Positions 50,701-56,784 of a DNA stretch of 64,000 nt are shown one piece after another. How positions within the stretch are numbered: the stretch's first letter is position 1; each line of letters starts with the position of its first letter. The position numbers and the translations under genes were made by a program. This DNA comes from Membranipora membranacea (taxonomy: Eukaryota > Bryozoa > Gymnolaemata > Cheilostomatida > Membraniporidae). The notes beneath the pieces are model-generated. The model searched no databases and was not told the origin of the DNA. It saw only the letters and a program-made list of their open reading frames with translations. The stretch lies in contig OU612070.1 of NCBI GenBank assembly GCA_914767715.1, positions 18,404,025-18,468,024 of the forward strand, in the 5' to 3' direction.

Positions 50701-53483
50701 ACATGTGGTACTGATTTCTCTGGTGATAGATGTCAGACTCTCGTCGGTGAGTGTAACATTCCCTCATTTCAGTTCTAGACTGACATATTTGAGAGCTCAT
50801 ATAAATCAGACTGTAATCTTACTCGGCTCATAATATATCTGATCTCTTCGGGATCTTTGAATATTTTCACTATTGTACCCTCTCCATTTTGAGTTTAAAC
50901 ACCTGTCAGACCAATGCTTTTTTCAATGCTAGGTCTCTCAATTGTTGAATAAAAGTTTATGCCATAATTTAAGGCGGTGCATGGTTGATTTGAAAGTTTA
51001 TGGTTCTTTGTAGAGACATAGTGTTATTTTCATAAACATATGATAACTGTATTAATACGTTTATGGTAATTGGATATCTGTGAGGCGATGAATGAAAATG
51101 CATATAACTAATAATAATCTGTTTTAGATGAGAGAGACAGTGCACCCAGGACGACACTTATAGTTGTAGGAGTAGTCGCTGGAGTCGTCTTACTTGGTGT
51201 AGTTATTGCTGCCATCGTTGTGTTTGCCAAGTAAGTGTTATCTACAGCTAACTTACAAACCTGATGAACGATCTTCTCTCAATTAATTTCTGATTTTTAA
51301 CGTTTTTTCTAGGCTTATACAATTTTGTGTATGGTATGGTTCTGGTATGACTCCATGCTGTTTTAGCATTTTGTTGCTGAATAGTTCTCCACAAAGTACA
51401 TATCCTTAACCTACGTTATCCTAACACATTGATCGTTGTAGAAACGTATGTGTACCTGGAAAGTCAGCCATGTATGCCCAGACTCCCTCACCAGTCGGTT
51501 ACCCAGGCTCTCTAGTGCCAGCTACACAATACTACTCTGGACCTCAGTCTTATCCAAATAATCAGCAGCTTAGAGAAGTAGATGAGATGAGTCACCGAGG
51601 TATGTATAACCTACTTACAGGTCTATAATGTGTAACATTTATACAACTTGGATAGAACTGTGTGATGTTTGCTGTCCAGTAACTACAGGTGATGACTTCG
51701 TATCACGGCACAGAGTATAAATACTCATAGATATAATTACAACAGCAAAACTCAGACACGCATAATCTCTCAATGATAAGTTTGTTTTACTCCAGCAAGC
51801 CCTCGTCATCGTATCAGTAAGTGATGGTATGTGATGGTCCTGAAGTGCTTTGGTGTTTTTTATGTGAATTACTTAGCAAATCTAACAAATCACTTGGTTT
51901 GTCAGGCAGATCTTTAGTAGCGATATGCACATTACTAGGTTGAGATATGCGTGCGCTTATAATAATCTGTCTCATCTTTAACAAACCTGCCGACCGAATC
52001 ATTGAATGATGATTTCATTCTCCAGGTCGTAAAAAAATGTTCATTCAGTAAAAGGTACAGTTTATAGCCACAATGCTTTCTAATGCTATCTGTATAATAT
52101 TATATACTAGACGCTTTGATAGTCAACACTAACTAGCCTTGTCGTCACTCGTCTAATTTTATGTTTTGTTACTCAAGACGAAAAATTAGCCAGCGCGTGA
52201 CAACAAGGCTTAGTCACCCTCTTCAGTTTGCTTTGCATGATTTGTATTTCAAAACTTGTGTTCAAACGATGGAATAAACAAACACCATTCCTTTGATTGC
52301 TCTTAGTTTCTGTTGCCCACATGTTTATTATATGAACCAAACTGGGCTGTATTATATCAGATTTATTATCCTTGTATCATAGCTGACATAATTCTCTTTG
52401 AATAAAGTATAATCGAAAATTGCTATATCAGTGGAAAATTAGCGCTGATATATATCCATTGATAAGGGGAACCTATCTGATGTTCACAAAATGAAGATTG
52501 GAATCATCAAAGCTGTTTCTCCATCTAATTGGACCACCAGAAGCTGTGTAATATTGTGTTGAAATTTTCTCCTTTCTGAATTTACTTACGAGTACGGAAA
52601 ACCCTCGTGTGAGGTCACATCAATTTATGTATATGGAACTGAGAAAGTGAAACTTAAAATCTGTCCGATCTCCCTCAATTTTTTGCACTCGAATGATCTT
52701 TTGATGATATGAGATATATTAGATAACAACAAGTTCATAAAAAGTTTCCAATGGTAATCTTATACATGAAACATATGTTTGTGAGATCATATCCTGCTAC
52801 GCAAGATTCGCAAGCATCAGGGAGGCCTGACTTTGACGAGCTATATTTTAACTCCTAATTATCTGATTGATCTCTTCTCGGGTTCATCTTGAAGCTTATC
52901 AGCTGGAGAATCACTTCTGATGATGCCAAACTCCATTTCATGGATTCTTCAAGTATGGGTGTGGGAATTTATTTCTTCTAACTGATTGGTCATCATTTGT
53001 CAACATTTATAAAGCAGCTGGTTGAAGTTTATTTGGTTGGCACTGGGACTCCGAACAATGCCACACTAGTATAAATAGCTAGCTTCAAATACTGAGTAAA
53101 AGCTTTATACGAATTGAATTTGATCACAAATAGCCATGCTGTGTAATTTAACAGACTGATCCATGAATTCATGCCAGTGATAAGCTGTAAAACTTGATTC
53201 TATTGTCTGTGTGTCTCCATCATCTGAATGATTTTATTTTTCTGTTTTGCAGGTGAGACCCAACAGCCTAATATGAGGTGAGCAAGTTCTTCAACTACAG
53301 TCTACCACAGTGACAACCATTACAGCTCATTAATTCCATATTGTATTTAATATAAGGGTTTTTTGCTCTCTAATTGTTCTCTCACTGTAGAAGTTCTCTG
53401 ATCCATTGCTTCATGTTTCTCTTTGCAGGGTAAGGAGACCTCCATCACAAAACGGATCTGCGCAGCAGTTATGGATAGAATAA
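8616..53483 (+). CDS. Giant mosaic single-pass membrane protein (76 exons in window)
   Basis: Seventy-six exons join in one continuous phase from 8616 to a TAA at 53481-53483, about 12.5 kb coding or about 4,180 residues; the groups are itemised below. Order: C-type lectin, CUB x3, sushi x4, EGF x2, sushi-like x4, HYR x2, unrecognised region, ephrin-receptor-like x3, Cys-rich spacer, EGF array, pentraxin/LamG-like, HYR, C-type-lectin-like, sushi, furin-site region, ephrin-receptor-like x14, EGF, transmembrane helix, cytoplasmic tail. Sushi, HYR, EGF, pentraxin and ephrin-receptor-like modules are also combined in vertebrate SVEP1/polydom, but the order differs, and the added lectin and CUB domains and the membrane anchor are not SVEP1 features, so no symbol is given. 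A cell-surface adhesion or recognition receptor is the likely role. The 5' end is unresolved: no signal peptide was found, and the protein may continue from the ShKT segment upstream. Exon limits are hand-placed. Confidence 0.8.
10749..10793. repeat. Short imperfect hairpin
   Basis: CAGGGAGGGT faces ACCCTCCCTG across about ten bases, with GTACC nearby on both sides. Small, and may be incidental. Confidence 0.4.
11368..11474. mobile_element. 107-bp inverted-repeat element
   Basis: Perfect 21-base arms at 11368-11388 (CTAGAACAAGTTTGTTCCCT...) and 11454-11474. The interior has no coding capacity. It looks like a MITE, but no target duplication was found. Confidence 0.65.
11585..12732 (+). CDS. 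C-type lectin domain exons
   Basis: Exons 11585-11666, 12113-12201 and 12481-12732. The first carries the CTLD start ([20 protein letters not shown]), the second [12 protein letters not shown] and the FWIG core strand. The third carries the C-terminal half with [16 protein letters not shown], the usual W-x(n)-C-x(n)-Y-x-C-E finish. This is a full CTLD of about 140 residues, so likely carbohydrate- or protein-binding. The canonical EPN/QPD and WND calcium motifs are not recognised, so classical sugar binding is uncertain. In the third exon a Lys/His-rich insert, [12 protein letters not shown] (about 12628-12663), sits in the long-loop region. Phases are 1-2, 2-1 and 1-1. Confidence 0.85.
12926..13051. 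mobile_element. 108-bp MITE with 9-bp target duplication
   Basis: Element 12935-13042 with imperfect inverted ends TAGATCAAG...CTTGATCTA and TTGCCTGCA-type inner arms, flanked on both sides by GGCCAAAGC (12926-12934 and 13043-13051). The 9-bp duplication indicates a transposase-type insertion. Confidence 0.75.
13138..16509 (+). CDS. Three CUB domains
   Basis: Seven exons: 13138-13346, 13615-13834 (CUB1); 14363-14529, 14684-14903 (CUB2); 15395-15478, 15867-15988, 16344-16509 (CUB3). Each domain is phase 1 outside and has a phase-0 intron inside. CUB1 starts with a short Cys-rich linker, then has F-D-A-F-x-L then D-F-I-E-I-Y-V-G and M-M-I-I-V-L-K-T-D, typical of the CUB beta sandwich. CUB2 has V-V-E-I-W-G and F-V-V-Y-R-T-S. 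CUB3 begins with [13 protein letters not shown] domains mediate protein binding in secreted and membrane proteins. CUB2 and CUB3 are divergent; a profile search would settle them. Confidence 0.8.
14990..15165 (-). mobile_element. tRNA-derived SINE, family 1, copy 1
   Basis: On the minus strand the head reads GGTAGCTCAGTTGGTTAGAG (A box, about 15132-15148) and GGGTTCTAATCCC (B box, about 15080-15093), followed by a body with CTACTGACTACTGGG and a CCCAGGTGTGCTC segment. The acceptor arms do not pair, so it is not a tRNA gene. It lies in the intron after CUB2. Confidence 0.75.
16791..19059 (+). CDS. Sushi (CCP) domains 1-4
   Basis: Exons 16791-16982, 17165-17338 and 17651-17860 each encode one sushi domain, phase 1 on both sides. 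Exons 18427-18611 and 18951-19059 together encode the fourth, with a phase-0 intron inside. The pattern is C-x(n)-Y/F-x-C-x-x-G-Y, then C, W and a final C; examples are [12 protein letters not shown] with [22 protein letters not shown] with TWSPPPMC, and [11 protein letters not shown]. Sushi domains bind proteins or glycans and are common in complement regulators and adhesion receptors. Confidence 0.85.
19290..19470 (+). mobile_element. Possible degraded SINE
   Basis: GCGCAATCAGTTAGTACGCT followed by ATGGTTTAGAGCCC resembles decayed A and B boxes on the plus strand, in the intron between sushi 4 and the first EGF. The spacing is plausible, but only one copy is seen. Confidence 0.3.
19772..20343 (+). 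CDS. Two EGF-like domains
   Basis: Exon 19772-19891 encodes a calcium-binding EGF: DVDEC at the start, C[11 protein letters not shown] in the middle, six Cys in all. Exon 20155-20343 encodes a second, longer EGF-like module with G-x-C-D-H-T-C and W-F-T-C-S-C and an extended insertion before its final Cys. Both exons are phase 1 on both sides. The donor of the second exon lies inside a tandem duplication (see the repeat at 20327-20407). Confidence 0.8.
20327..20407 (+). repeat. 32-bp tandem duplication across an exon-intron junction
   Basis: Units 20327-20358, 20359-20390 and a partial 20391-20407. The first contains the exon end and its donor (TCT-GTAAGT at 20344). The donor is lost in the later units (ATAAGT and GAATTT). 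Confidence 0.82.
20687..22477 (+). CDS. Four further sushi-like domains
   Basis: Exons 20687-20938, 21252-21416, 21710-21901 and 22244-22477, all phase 1 on both sides. The first has V-E-V-M-C-D-R-G-Y and two C-terminal Cys. The third has [15 protein letters not shown] and a W-N-Y-T-N-I-Y-C end. The fourth has SCPDPGFY and [10 protein letters not shown]. The second (21252) has only part of the pattern and may be a degenerate sushi. There are several N-x-S/T glycosylation sequons. With domains 1-4 this forms the main complement-regulator-like arm of the ectodomain. Confidence 0.75.
22665..24359 (+). CDS. Two HYR-type Ig-like domains
   Basis: Exons 22665-22793 and 23131-23268 form HYR1: D-T-E-K-P-x-V-V-N-C-P opens it, and [20 protein letters not shown] closes it, the family's signature ending (D-x-x-G-N-x-A-x-C-x-F-x-V-x-V). 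Exons 23549-23613 and 24086-24359 form a longer second unit opening D-V-A-T-P-V-L-N-C and closing with [10 protein letters not shown]; it is HYR-like but divergent in the middle. HYR domains are Ig-fold adhesion modules that often sit beside sushi domains, as here. The acceptor at 23549 is duplicated 27 bp upstream. Confidence 0.75.
23515..23568 (+). repeat. 27-28-bp duplication across an intron-exon junction
   Basis: TTTGTAGATGTTGCACCCCT (23515 on) and TTTTGTAGATGTTGCCACCC (23541 on) duplicate the acceptor and first codons of the exon at 23549. The two acceptors are exactly 27 bp apart. Confidence 0.8.
24643..26322 (+). CDS. Unrecognised Cys-containing extracellular region
   Basis: Exons 24643-24849, 25471-25685 and 26043-26322, continuous in phase (1-1, 1-0, 0-1). 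The first encodes about 69 residues with Cys spacing vaguely like a sushi domain (C-N-Y-T-C-T-D-P). The next two encode about 165 residues that I cannot assign; visible features are a hydrophobic strand-rich start, [11 protein letters not shown], several isolated Cys, and a C-C pair at the end. The region sits between HYR2 and the first ephrin-receptor-like repeat. Structure prediction or a profile search against sushi and HYR families would be the decisive test. Confidence 0.7.
26597..27683 (+). CDS. Ephrin-receptor-like Cys-rich repeats 1-3
   Basis: Exons 26597-26761, 27075-27230 and 27534-27683, one repeat per exon, phase 1 on both sides. The pattern is C-P-x-G-T-[FY]-x(n)-C-x-x-C-P-x-G-x-[WY]-x(n)-C-x-x-C-x(n)-T-x(n)-G-x(n)-C, the GCC2/GCC3 or ephrin-A/B-receptor-like family (as in SCUBE and SVEP1). 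The donor of the third exon (GGTTTGT) is weaker than its neighbours and is the first of three tandem copies. Confidence 0.82.
27684..27733 (+). repeat. 18-bp tandem repeat starting at a splice donor
   Basis: GTTTGTGCAATAGTCTGA (27684-27701), a near copy at 27702-27719 and a partial third at 27720. Each begins with the GTTTGT donor used in the model for the exon ending at 27683. Confidence 0.72.
27895..28072 (-). mobile_element. tRNA-derived SINE, family 2
   Basis: The minus strand has GGGATAGCTCAGTGACAGG (A box region, about 28040-28060) and GAGTTCGAGCCCC (B box, about 27993-28006), then a body ending CCGACCTAGGGACGTTAACG. It differs from family 1 in its body. It lies in the 2.1-kb intron after repeat 3. 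Confidence 0.65.
28775..29717. mobile_element. 925-bp foldback element with 9-bp target duplication
   Basis: Outer inverted repeats of 28 bp at 28784-28811 and 29681-29708 (start CGGTAACTGTAAATTGCTGA), flanked by CACAAAGCT at 28775-28783 and 29709-29717. Inside, 29157-29202 is a second copy of the arm sequence (GAACAGGCTGAACAGACTGA...) that pairs with 29649-29690 over about 45 bases, so the right half is itself a foldback. No coding region is visible. Long ends plus a 9-bp duplication resemble Mutator-type or foldback elements; this assignment is inference. Confidence 0.72.
29801..31014 (+). CDS. Cys-rich spacer exons
   Basis: Exons 29801-29917, 29959-30081, 30447-30491 and 30901-31014. The first two encode related Ser/Cys-rich units, each ending C-T-x-G-C, separated by an intron of only about 41 bp. 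The nearest acceptor for that intron (TTTTAG) would create an in-frame stop, so the next AG at 29957-29958 is used in this model. The 45-base third exon encodes a short Ala/Pro linker and is the least certain. The fourth encodes an EGF-like unit ending G-S-C-V-C-N. No named family is recognised for the first two. Confidence 0.62.
31422..35313 (+). CDS. EGF-like domain array
   Basis: Exons 31422-31575, 31973-32109, 32310-32561, 32864-33057, 33438-33617, 33928-34074, 34309-34486, 34779-34895 and 35167-35313. Six-Cys EGF units are clear, for example C[11 protein letters not shown] with [12 protein letters not shown], and [10 protein letters not shown]. Exon 33438 includes a calcium-binding EGF (DQDEC, then [12 protein letters not shown]). 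Several domains are split by phase-0 or phase-2 introns, unlike the one-exon-one-module rule elsewhere, so the array counts about 11 EGFs over nine exons. It forms a rod-like spacer before the pentraxin-like domain. Confidence 0.82.
35477..35695. mobile_element. MITE, same family, copy B (divergent)
   Basis: Begins GGGGTCTTTCAATTAGAA and ends with the degenerate complement GGAAGATCCCC. The interior keeps pieces such as CTCAATAAGACTCACTTG but is more diverged than copies A and C. It lies in the intron between the EGF array and the pentraxin-like domain. Confidence 0.65.
36485..37932 (+). CDS. Pentraxin / LamG-like domain
   Basis: Exons 36485-36662, 36781-37008, 37358-37491 and 37789-37932 (phases 1-2, 2-2, 2-1, 1-1). 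They encode a beta-sandwich of about 220 residues: [30 protein letters not shown] then T-I-T-V-Y-A-N-G, and [19 protein letters not shown]. That order is the hallmark of the concanavalin-like LamG/pentraxin fold. The last exon adds a Cys-containing tail ending Y-C-T-T-D-C-D. As in SVEP1, it directly follows an EGF array. It probably binds glycans or other matrix ligands; calcium ligands were not checked. Confidence 0.78.
38259..38492 (+). CDS. HYR domain 3
   Basis: One phase 1-1 exon. It opens with [21 protein letters not shown], a textbook HYR start (C-P-x-D-I then V-x-W-x-x-P), and finishes with Y-K-I-K-Y-E-A-x(n)-K-C-D-F-K-I-Y-V. The D-x-x-G-N element near the end is missing and reads R-L-N-G-K instead, so it is a slightly divergent member. 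Confidence 0.82.
38652..39263 (+). CDS. Second C-type-lectin-like domain
   Basis: Exons 38652-38792 and 39051-39263, both phase 1-1. The first has C-x(n)-G-R-R-C-V-K and a Gly-rich loop, then [13 protein letters not shown]; the second begins D-L-V-E-V and contains [16 protein letters not shown] and G-V-I-C-G. That is the CTLD framework (A-x-x-x-C-x-x-x-G-G-x-L, W-I-G-A-x-D, C, C-x(n)-I-C). It lacks an obvious EPN/QPD or WND sugar-binding motif. Confidence 0.7.
39669..39872 (+). CDS. Sushi domain 9
   Basis: One phase 1-1 exon with [29 protein letters not shown] and a final L-P-S-C-G, the four-Cys sushi pattern with its conserved Trp. It follows the second lectin-like domain. Confidence 0.78.
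40115..41348 (+). CDS. Unrecognised basic region with furin-type site
   Basis: Exons 40115-40333, 40656-40824 and 41059-41348 (phases 1-1, 1-2, 2-1). The first encodes an Arg-rich alternating strand ([15 protein letters not shown]) and further strands. The second encodes a small Cys cluster (C-C, C, C, C-G-C) followed by [11 protein letters not shown], a strong proprotein-convertase consensus at about 40768-40782. The third encodes [10 protein letters not shown] and a long acidic, Ala-rich helix. I do not recognise a family. The layout of conserved strands flanking a basic cleavage site suggests a cleaved but non-covalently held receptor; this is inference. The donor of the first exon is repeated four times downstream. 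Confidence 0.7.
40318..40456 (+). repeat. 36-bp x4 tandem repeat carrying a splice donor
   Basis: Four near-identical units with period 36. Each has TCTCATGTGAGTCTG, the exon end and donor of exon 40115-40333; donors are at 40334, 40370, 40406 and 40442. The minus-strand frame through it is an artefact of the repeat. Confidence 0.85.
41490..41625 (-). mobile_element. tRNA-derived SINE, family 1, copy 2
   Basis: The minus strand has GGTTGCTCAGTTGGTTAGAG, a GAGTTCAAATCCC B box and the same ACTGACTACTGGG junction as copy 1; the body then diverges. It lies in the intron before repeat 4. Confidence 0.7.
41731..50331 (+). CDS. Ephrin-receptor-like Cys-rich repeats 4-17
   Basis: Fourteen exons: 41731-41892, 42477-42632, 42967-43125, 43346-43507, 43913-44089, 44423-44590, 45014-45172, 45494-45682, 46163-46330, 46779-46952, 47201-47356, 47966-48127, 48543-48710 and 50038-50331. 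All are phase 1 on both sides, so any one could be skipped without a frameshift. Each encodes C-P-x-G-x(n)-C-x-x-C-x-x-G-x-[FY]-x(n)-C-x-x-C-P-x(n)-T-T-x(n)-G-S-x(n)-C (GCC2/GCC3, ephrin-receptor-like). The second repeat lacks its first Cys. The last exon also carries an EGF-like unit (C-A-N-T-P-C to [11 protein letters not shown]). The array probably forms a long rod holding the ligand-binding head away from the membrane. Confidence 0.85.
41877..41936 (+). repeat. 30-bp x2 duplication carrying a splice donor
   Basis: GCTCACAGTGCGAGCGTAAG plus ten more bases occurs twice in tandem, giving donors GTAAGT at 41893 and 41923, in frame with each other. Confidence 0.85.
43213..43277 (+). repeat. 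17-bp x3 intronic tandem repeat
   Basis: CTCAATGTATCTTCCCG repeated about 3.5 times inside an intron, away from any splice site. Confidence 0.75.
43512..43600 (+). repeat. CT and TA microsatellites
   Basis: A (TCTC)n tract followed by (TATA/TGTA)n just inside an intron. Simple sequence. Confidence 0.6.
43856..43900 (+). repeat. (TGACTGTC)n tract before a splice acceptor
   Basis: About five copies of TGACTGTC/TGACTGCC end about 12 bases before the acceptor of the exon at 43913 and overlap its pyrimidine tract. Confidence 0.65.
47423..47572 (-). mobile_element. tRNA-derived SINE, family 1, copy 3
   Basis: The minus strand starts GAGTAGGAGGTAGCTAAATT (degraded A box) and keeps the body: CCCCAGGTGTGCTC, GACCTGCCTG and GAGCAACTTGG, in the order seen in copy 1. 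It lies in the intron after exon 47201-47356. Confidence 0.72.
48697..49870 (+). repeat. 28-bp minisatellite (about 42 copies) built from an exon end and its splice donor
   Basis: The unit reads GTAGGTAGATACAGTGAATG then TCTTGTGG. Its first copy is the end of exon 48543-48710 (codons for S-E-C-L-V) plus the donor GGTAGGT. Most copies keep CTTGTGGGTAGGTAG intact; variants include GTTGGTAGG, GTGGTTAGG, GTGGGTATATATA and a higher-order repeat visible around 49300-49480. The array ends at 49870 with GTAGGTAGATTTGAGG. The next exon starts at 50038. The minus-strand frame within the array is an artefact. Confidence 0.92.
50615..53483 (+). CDS. Last EGF, transmembrane helix and cytoplasmic tail
   Basis: Exon 50615-50746 encodes an EGF ending [12 protein letters not shown]. 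Exon 51128-51230 encodes a membrane helix of about 23 residues, [24 protein letters not shown], with basic residues on both sides. Exon 51442-51599 starts the tail with K-N-V-C-V-P-G-K and a Tyr/Pro-rich stretch ([22 protein letters not shown]). Micro-exons 51796-51816 (21 bp) and 53253-53277 (25 bp) follow, then exon 53429-53483 ending with TAA. The topology is type I with a tail of about 80 residues. There is no kinase or other enzymatic domain, so signalling would need adaptors. Confidence 0.83.
51817..53252. other. 1.4-kb intron between cytoplasmic micro-exons
   Basis: Contains the hairpin at 52135-52210 and a candidate 22-bp alternative exon at 52026-52047 (CAG before, GTAAAA after). The rest is AT-rich with nothing recognised. 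Confidence 0.45.
52135..52210. repeat. 76-bp imperfect hairpin in the tail intron
   Basis: AGCCTTGTCGTCACTCGTCT pairs with a segment ending CGCGTGACAACAAGGCT, with AATTTT/AAAATT continuing the stem. It lies in the 1.4-kb intron between two tail exons. Confidence 0.65.
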
Positions 53484-53526
53484 AATTTCGCCTATTATCT
53501 TAGTTTTTTTAATCAATATTTATCCC

Positions 53527-53532
53527 AATAAA
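53527..53532 (+). promoter_or_regulatory. Poly(A) signal of the mosaic gene
   Basis: AATAAA lies 44 bases after the TAA at 53481-53483, in an AT-rich 3' region. It supports the end of the gene here. Confidence 0.6.
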
Positions 53533-55699
53533 TATACTTTAATGGCATAGTACTGCACACAAATACTCAACAATTGCCACAATCTTCAATATTCGGATAC
53601 CAGAAACATATCATGGCTATCCAGGTTGGAGAATAGTAAGTTGCTATAGCTTTGAGCTGCCCACACTTTGGTTTTAGATTCTTTGGCATTAAAAAGCAGA
53701 TTTTATTTTTATCAGATTGTGTAGATGCTATGCATTTGGTATTGCTTGTACTTTTACTATGTATATAGTGGATTTTTTACGAGATGGTTACAAGATATTG
53801 CCATGCTTACTGCTACAAACATTCCATGTTTCATTCAAATATTGAGTACAGAATTTTGTCCATATCAAGGCTAGAAACGGTATCCTGATGTTTATGCAGC
53901 TATCTATAATAGCGTTGAAGTTTGGATTTTGCTTATCTGCTGTTCATCATAACTAACATTCCATAATTGCCTAAAATAATCAAAGCTCTGCTAACACATT
54001 TGTGTTTTTTTTCATACCATGCTTCTTTAGCTCCAATCATATTCTTATCGATAGGTTAAGTTTTGCACTGAACGTATAGCTAGGTACCACGCACTGATCT
54101 GGATTTTTTTTTGGGTTTGAGTTTACAATGATCAGTGTTAGCTGTAACGCTGACAATGACAATCATTATGTTACAGTTCAACTATTGATGACTTTTTTAT
54201 TTTGTATTTATCTTCACTACATATTTAATACACTCAAATCAAAATAAAATGATTCAATGGCATGTGAGAAACAAGGTATGACGAATGTAGAAGAATTTGG
54301 TGCAAGAGCTGACAATCATTCCCTTCCCGATCAGGCCTTAAGTTTGCCACGCCAGGCTAGCGATTTTGGTATTGATTGAGGTACTGCATTACATCTAGGA
54401 AGTCTGCATAATGTGCATTGCATTGCTGCTAGGGTGTTGTGATCTGTTGGACAATTGGGTCTGAGATAAAATGGGATGTATAAATAGCTTTATGTAGGGG
54501 CCAAAGTGCTTGTTACAGTCGACTCTAAACAACTGTTAGTTGTCCTTCCTTCAACAGAGAGGGGACAACTAGATTAAGCAATGATCCTGAGCAAACAAGT
54601 GGGAGTAGTTTTCTGACTTTATGGATGGCCAATCAGAGTGACATGCATAATCACGTGATCAGTTCAACCAGCATGCAGACAAATGACAACCTATTAGAGC
54701 AGCTAGAGGACATCAATTTGGTAGATTTTTCCTAAAACTAGACTGCCCTCAACCCATGGGCCCCTGGGACTTACATGTCTTTACTATGCCAATGTCCACT
54801 ATTGATAGTGGACATTGGCAAAGTAAAGACATGCAAGTCCCAGGGGCCCATGCCTCAACCCTCAGATCTGCTCAGACTTCCCTTTCCCATTTTCCATAGG
54901 TAAGATATAGTAGTTCTAATAGCAGATATCCTGCAGTCAACTGGGTGGCATTAGTGCCACATATTAGCACAAACTCACAGTTACTGGCTCCTACAGCAGC
55001 ACAAGCCTCTAACTAAATAGGCCAGGGATTCTCCCTGTTGTAGAGGCCAAGTTGGTAGTTAGAATAGTAAGTATAGAATAGATGCCAGTCATTTATTTTC
55101 AATTCCATTGATAATTAGTTAGTTACTTGTAGTTACATGAAACCACAGGAATCATCATCATGATTGCAAGCACAGACTTTGATTGATCATGGACTTAGTG
55201 AGCCCTTTAGTTTGAGGGCTAGACAAATTACACCTTCAATTTCTTCTTGTTCTTGAACTTGAGCGTTGCCTATCATAAATATCATCATCATGCAGTCATG
55301 GAAAGATTATCTCTCAAAGGGCAAGGCTAGGCCCCATATGATGATGAGGTAACAACAAGACTTCATTCCTCAACTTCTTTCCAAATAATTTTCTTATTTC
55401 AATCAAACTGACTGCTGGTAATTTTAATTTTGAGCCTGAATCTTGGTTATGTTGGTGAGTGCTAGTAAACAGTTCGTCAGAATTTCGGAGTTGATCTTAA
55501 TTTGTTGTGACAGTCAGTGCTAGGCCTACCTTTTCTGGGATAGATAGGCTTCTTTAGTTAGGTAGTTTTAAATACAGGACCCAATATTTTCATTAAACTT
55601 TGCTGTGCACCAAGTGAACTCAGACCTGCATATTTGCAAATTCTCATCAAATACCAACTTGATCGTCATAACTATTTCGCGTCAATAGACTTGTGAGAA
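53533..55699. other. Intergenic region
   Basis: No convincing coding exon on either strand. It holds the mosaic gene's likely 3' end, the perfect-arm hairpin at 54755-54852 and AT-rich sequence. The promoter and 5' untranslated region of the coiled-coil gene must lie in its last part, but no TATA box or other core element could be supported. Confidence 0.5.
54747..54860. mobile_element. 98-bp hairpin with 8-9-bp target duplication
   Basis: Element 54755-54852 has nearly perfect 47-base arms starting CATGGGCCCCTGGGACTTAC, flanked by CCTCAACC(C) on both sides. It is almost all stem, with very little loop, in the intergenic region after the mosaic gene. Confidence 0.78.
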
Positions 55700-56784
55700 A
55701 TGGAATTGCTGAGAGAATCGAGGCGTGGTGAGGAGGAGCTGAGCAGACAGTTATCTGAGGTGGATGAGAGACTCAAACGAGAGAATATAGAGAATCGTCT
55801 GGTCAATAGTGAGCTGTGCGATCTCGAGCAGCAGTATCAAGGTTAATGTCTGACTAGCTATCCTTCACATGGGGAGGGTTTCAAGTCATCCTTGCCACGT
55901 TATGACTGCTAAAGTATGAGTCAGCATATCTCACTTTTTAGATGTATCAGTTTGTTGCAATTCTTACATGAGGCTTTTCAAAGGTCATGGCGTCTCACCA
56001 GTTTGAGTTATTTAACCATATTCCCTCTCTAAAGTATGCACTGAAGCTTAGCCTTGGTTTGTTTGGTAGTTCTTCTTTAACTGTTGCCCTTGAATTTTTT
56101 TGTATAAGGATCAGGACTGAATCTTACACAACATGTTCCACTACATTTACTTTTTACTGTTTTAGGAATTGAGAATGATTTAGCTGAGCGAAGTGGTGAT
56201 GACAGAAAGTTGTTAGAGGAAGAACAGAGAATTCTATCGATTGTGAAGAAAAAAGAGATCGTCATCTCTAATCTGCAGGTAAGAATAAATATCTGGCATA
56301 GTTTGAATACTCGAATTGCTTGGCATGACAGAACTAAAATATTGTTTAATTATGTCTCTATACAGCAATCACACAAACACATGGCGGTACATCATAAAAG
56401 TCCCAATAGGTTTTGGTGATGGCATTTCACGAGTGATCATTATGATGCCACTATTGATCTGGATGTTGCCGAGACTTAACATTTTTGATTTGTGTTCCGA
56501 ACAAAATTCTAGCCGCAAGAGTTAAAATTGTGGCTAAAAAACGTCATATTTAAGCACCTGTTTTAAACATATATTGTCAAACTTATGCACTGCATCGAGT
56601 GCTACGTCATATATTTCAGTCAGAGTTGACCACACTACTTAAAGCTGAGAAAACTGTCCACATCCAACTGATGGAAAATATTATCTCTACGGCTGACGAA
56701 ATTAACATGAACAAAGAAAACTGGGACGCACTTGTAATTGAAAATCGGATAAAACTCAACCGACATACAAAGCTAAGCTCCTGA
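55700..56784 (+). CDS. Small coiled-coil protein, 139 residues
   Basis: Three exons, 55700-55841, 56166-56278 and 56620-56784, joined in phase 1 and then phase 0, give 139 residues and a TGA. The start ATG (context GAAATGG) has an in-frame TGA two codons upstream, so it is the first in-frame start. The protein is highly charged with heptad-like Leu/Ile spacing (ELLRESRRGEEELSRQL, VDERLKRENIENRLVNSELC, and KKKEIVISNLQSELTTLL across a junction), which predicts a nearly continuous coiled coil without a signal peptide or membrane segment, so it is likely cytoplasmic or cytoskeletal. I do not recognise a family. AATAAA at 56968-56973 could serve as its poly(A) signal. It lies between the mosaic gene and the P450, all in the same direction. 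Confidence 0.72.
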
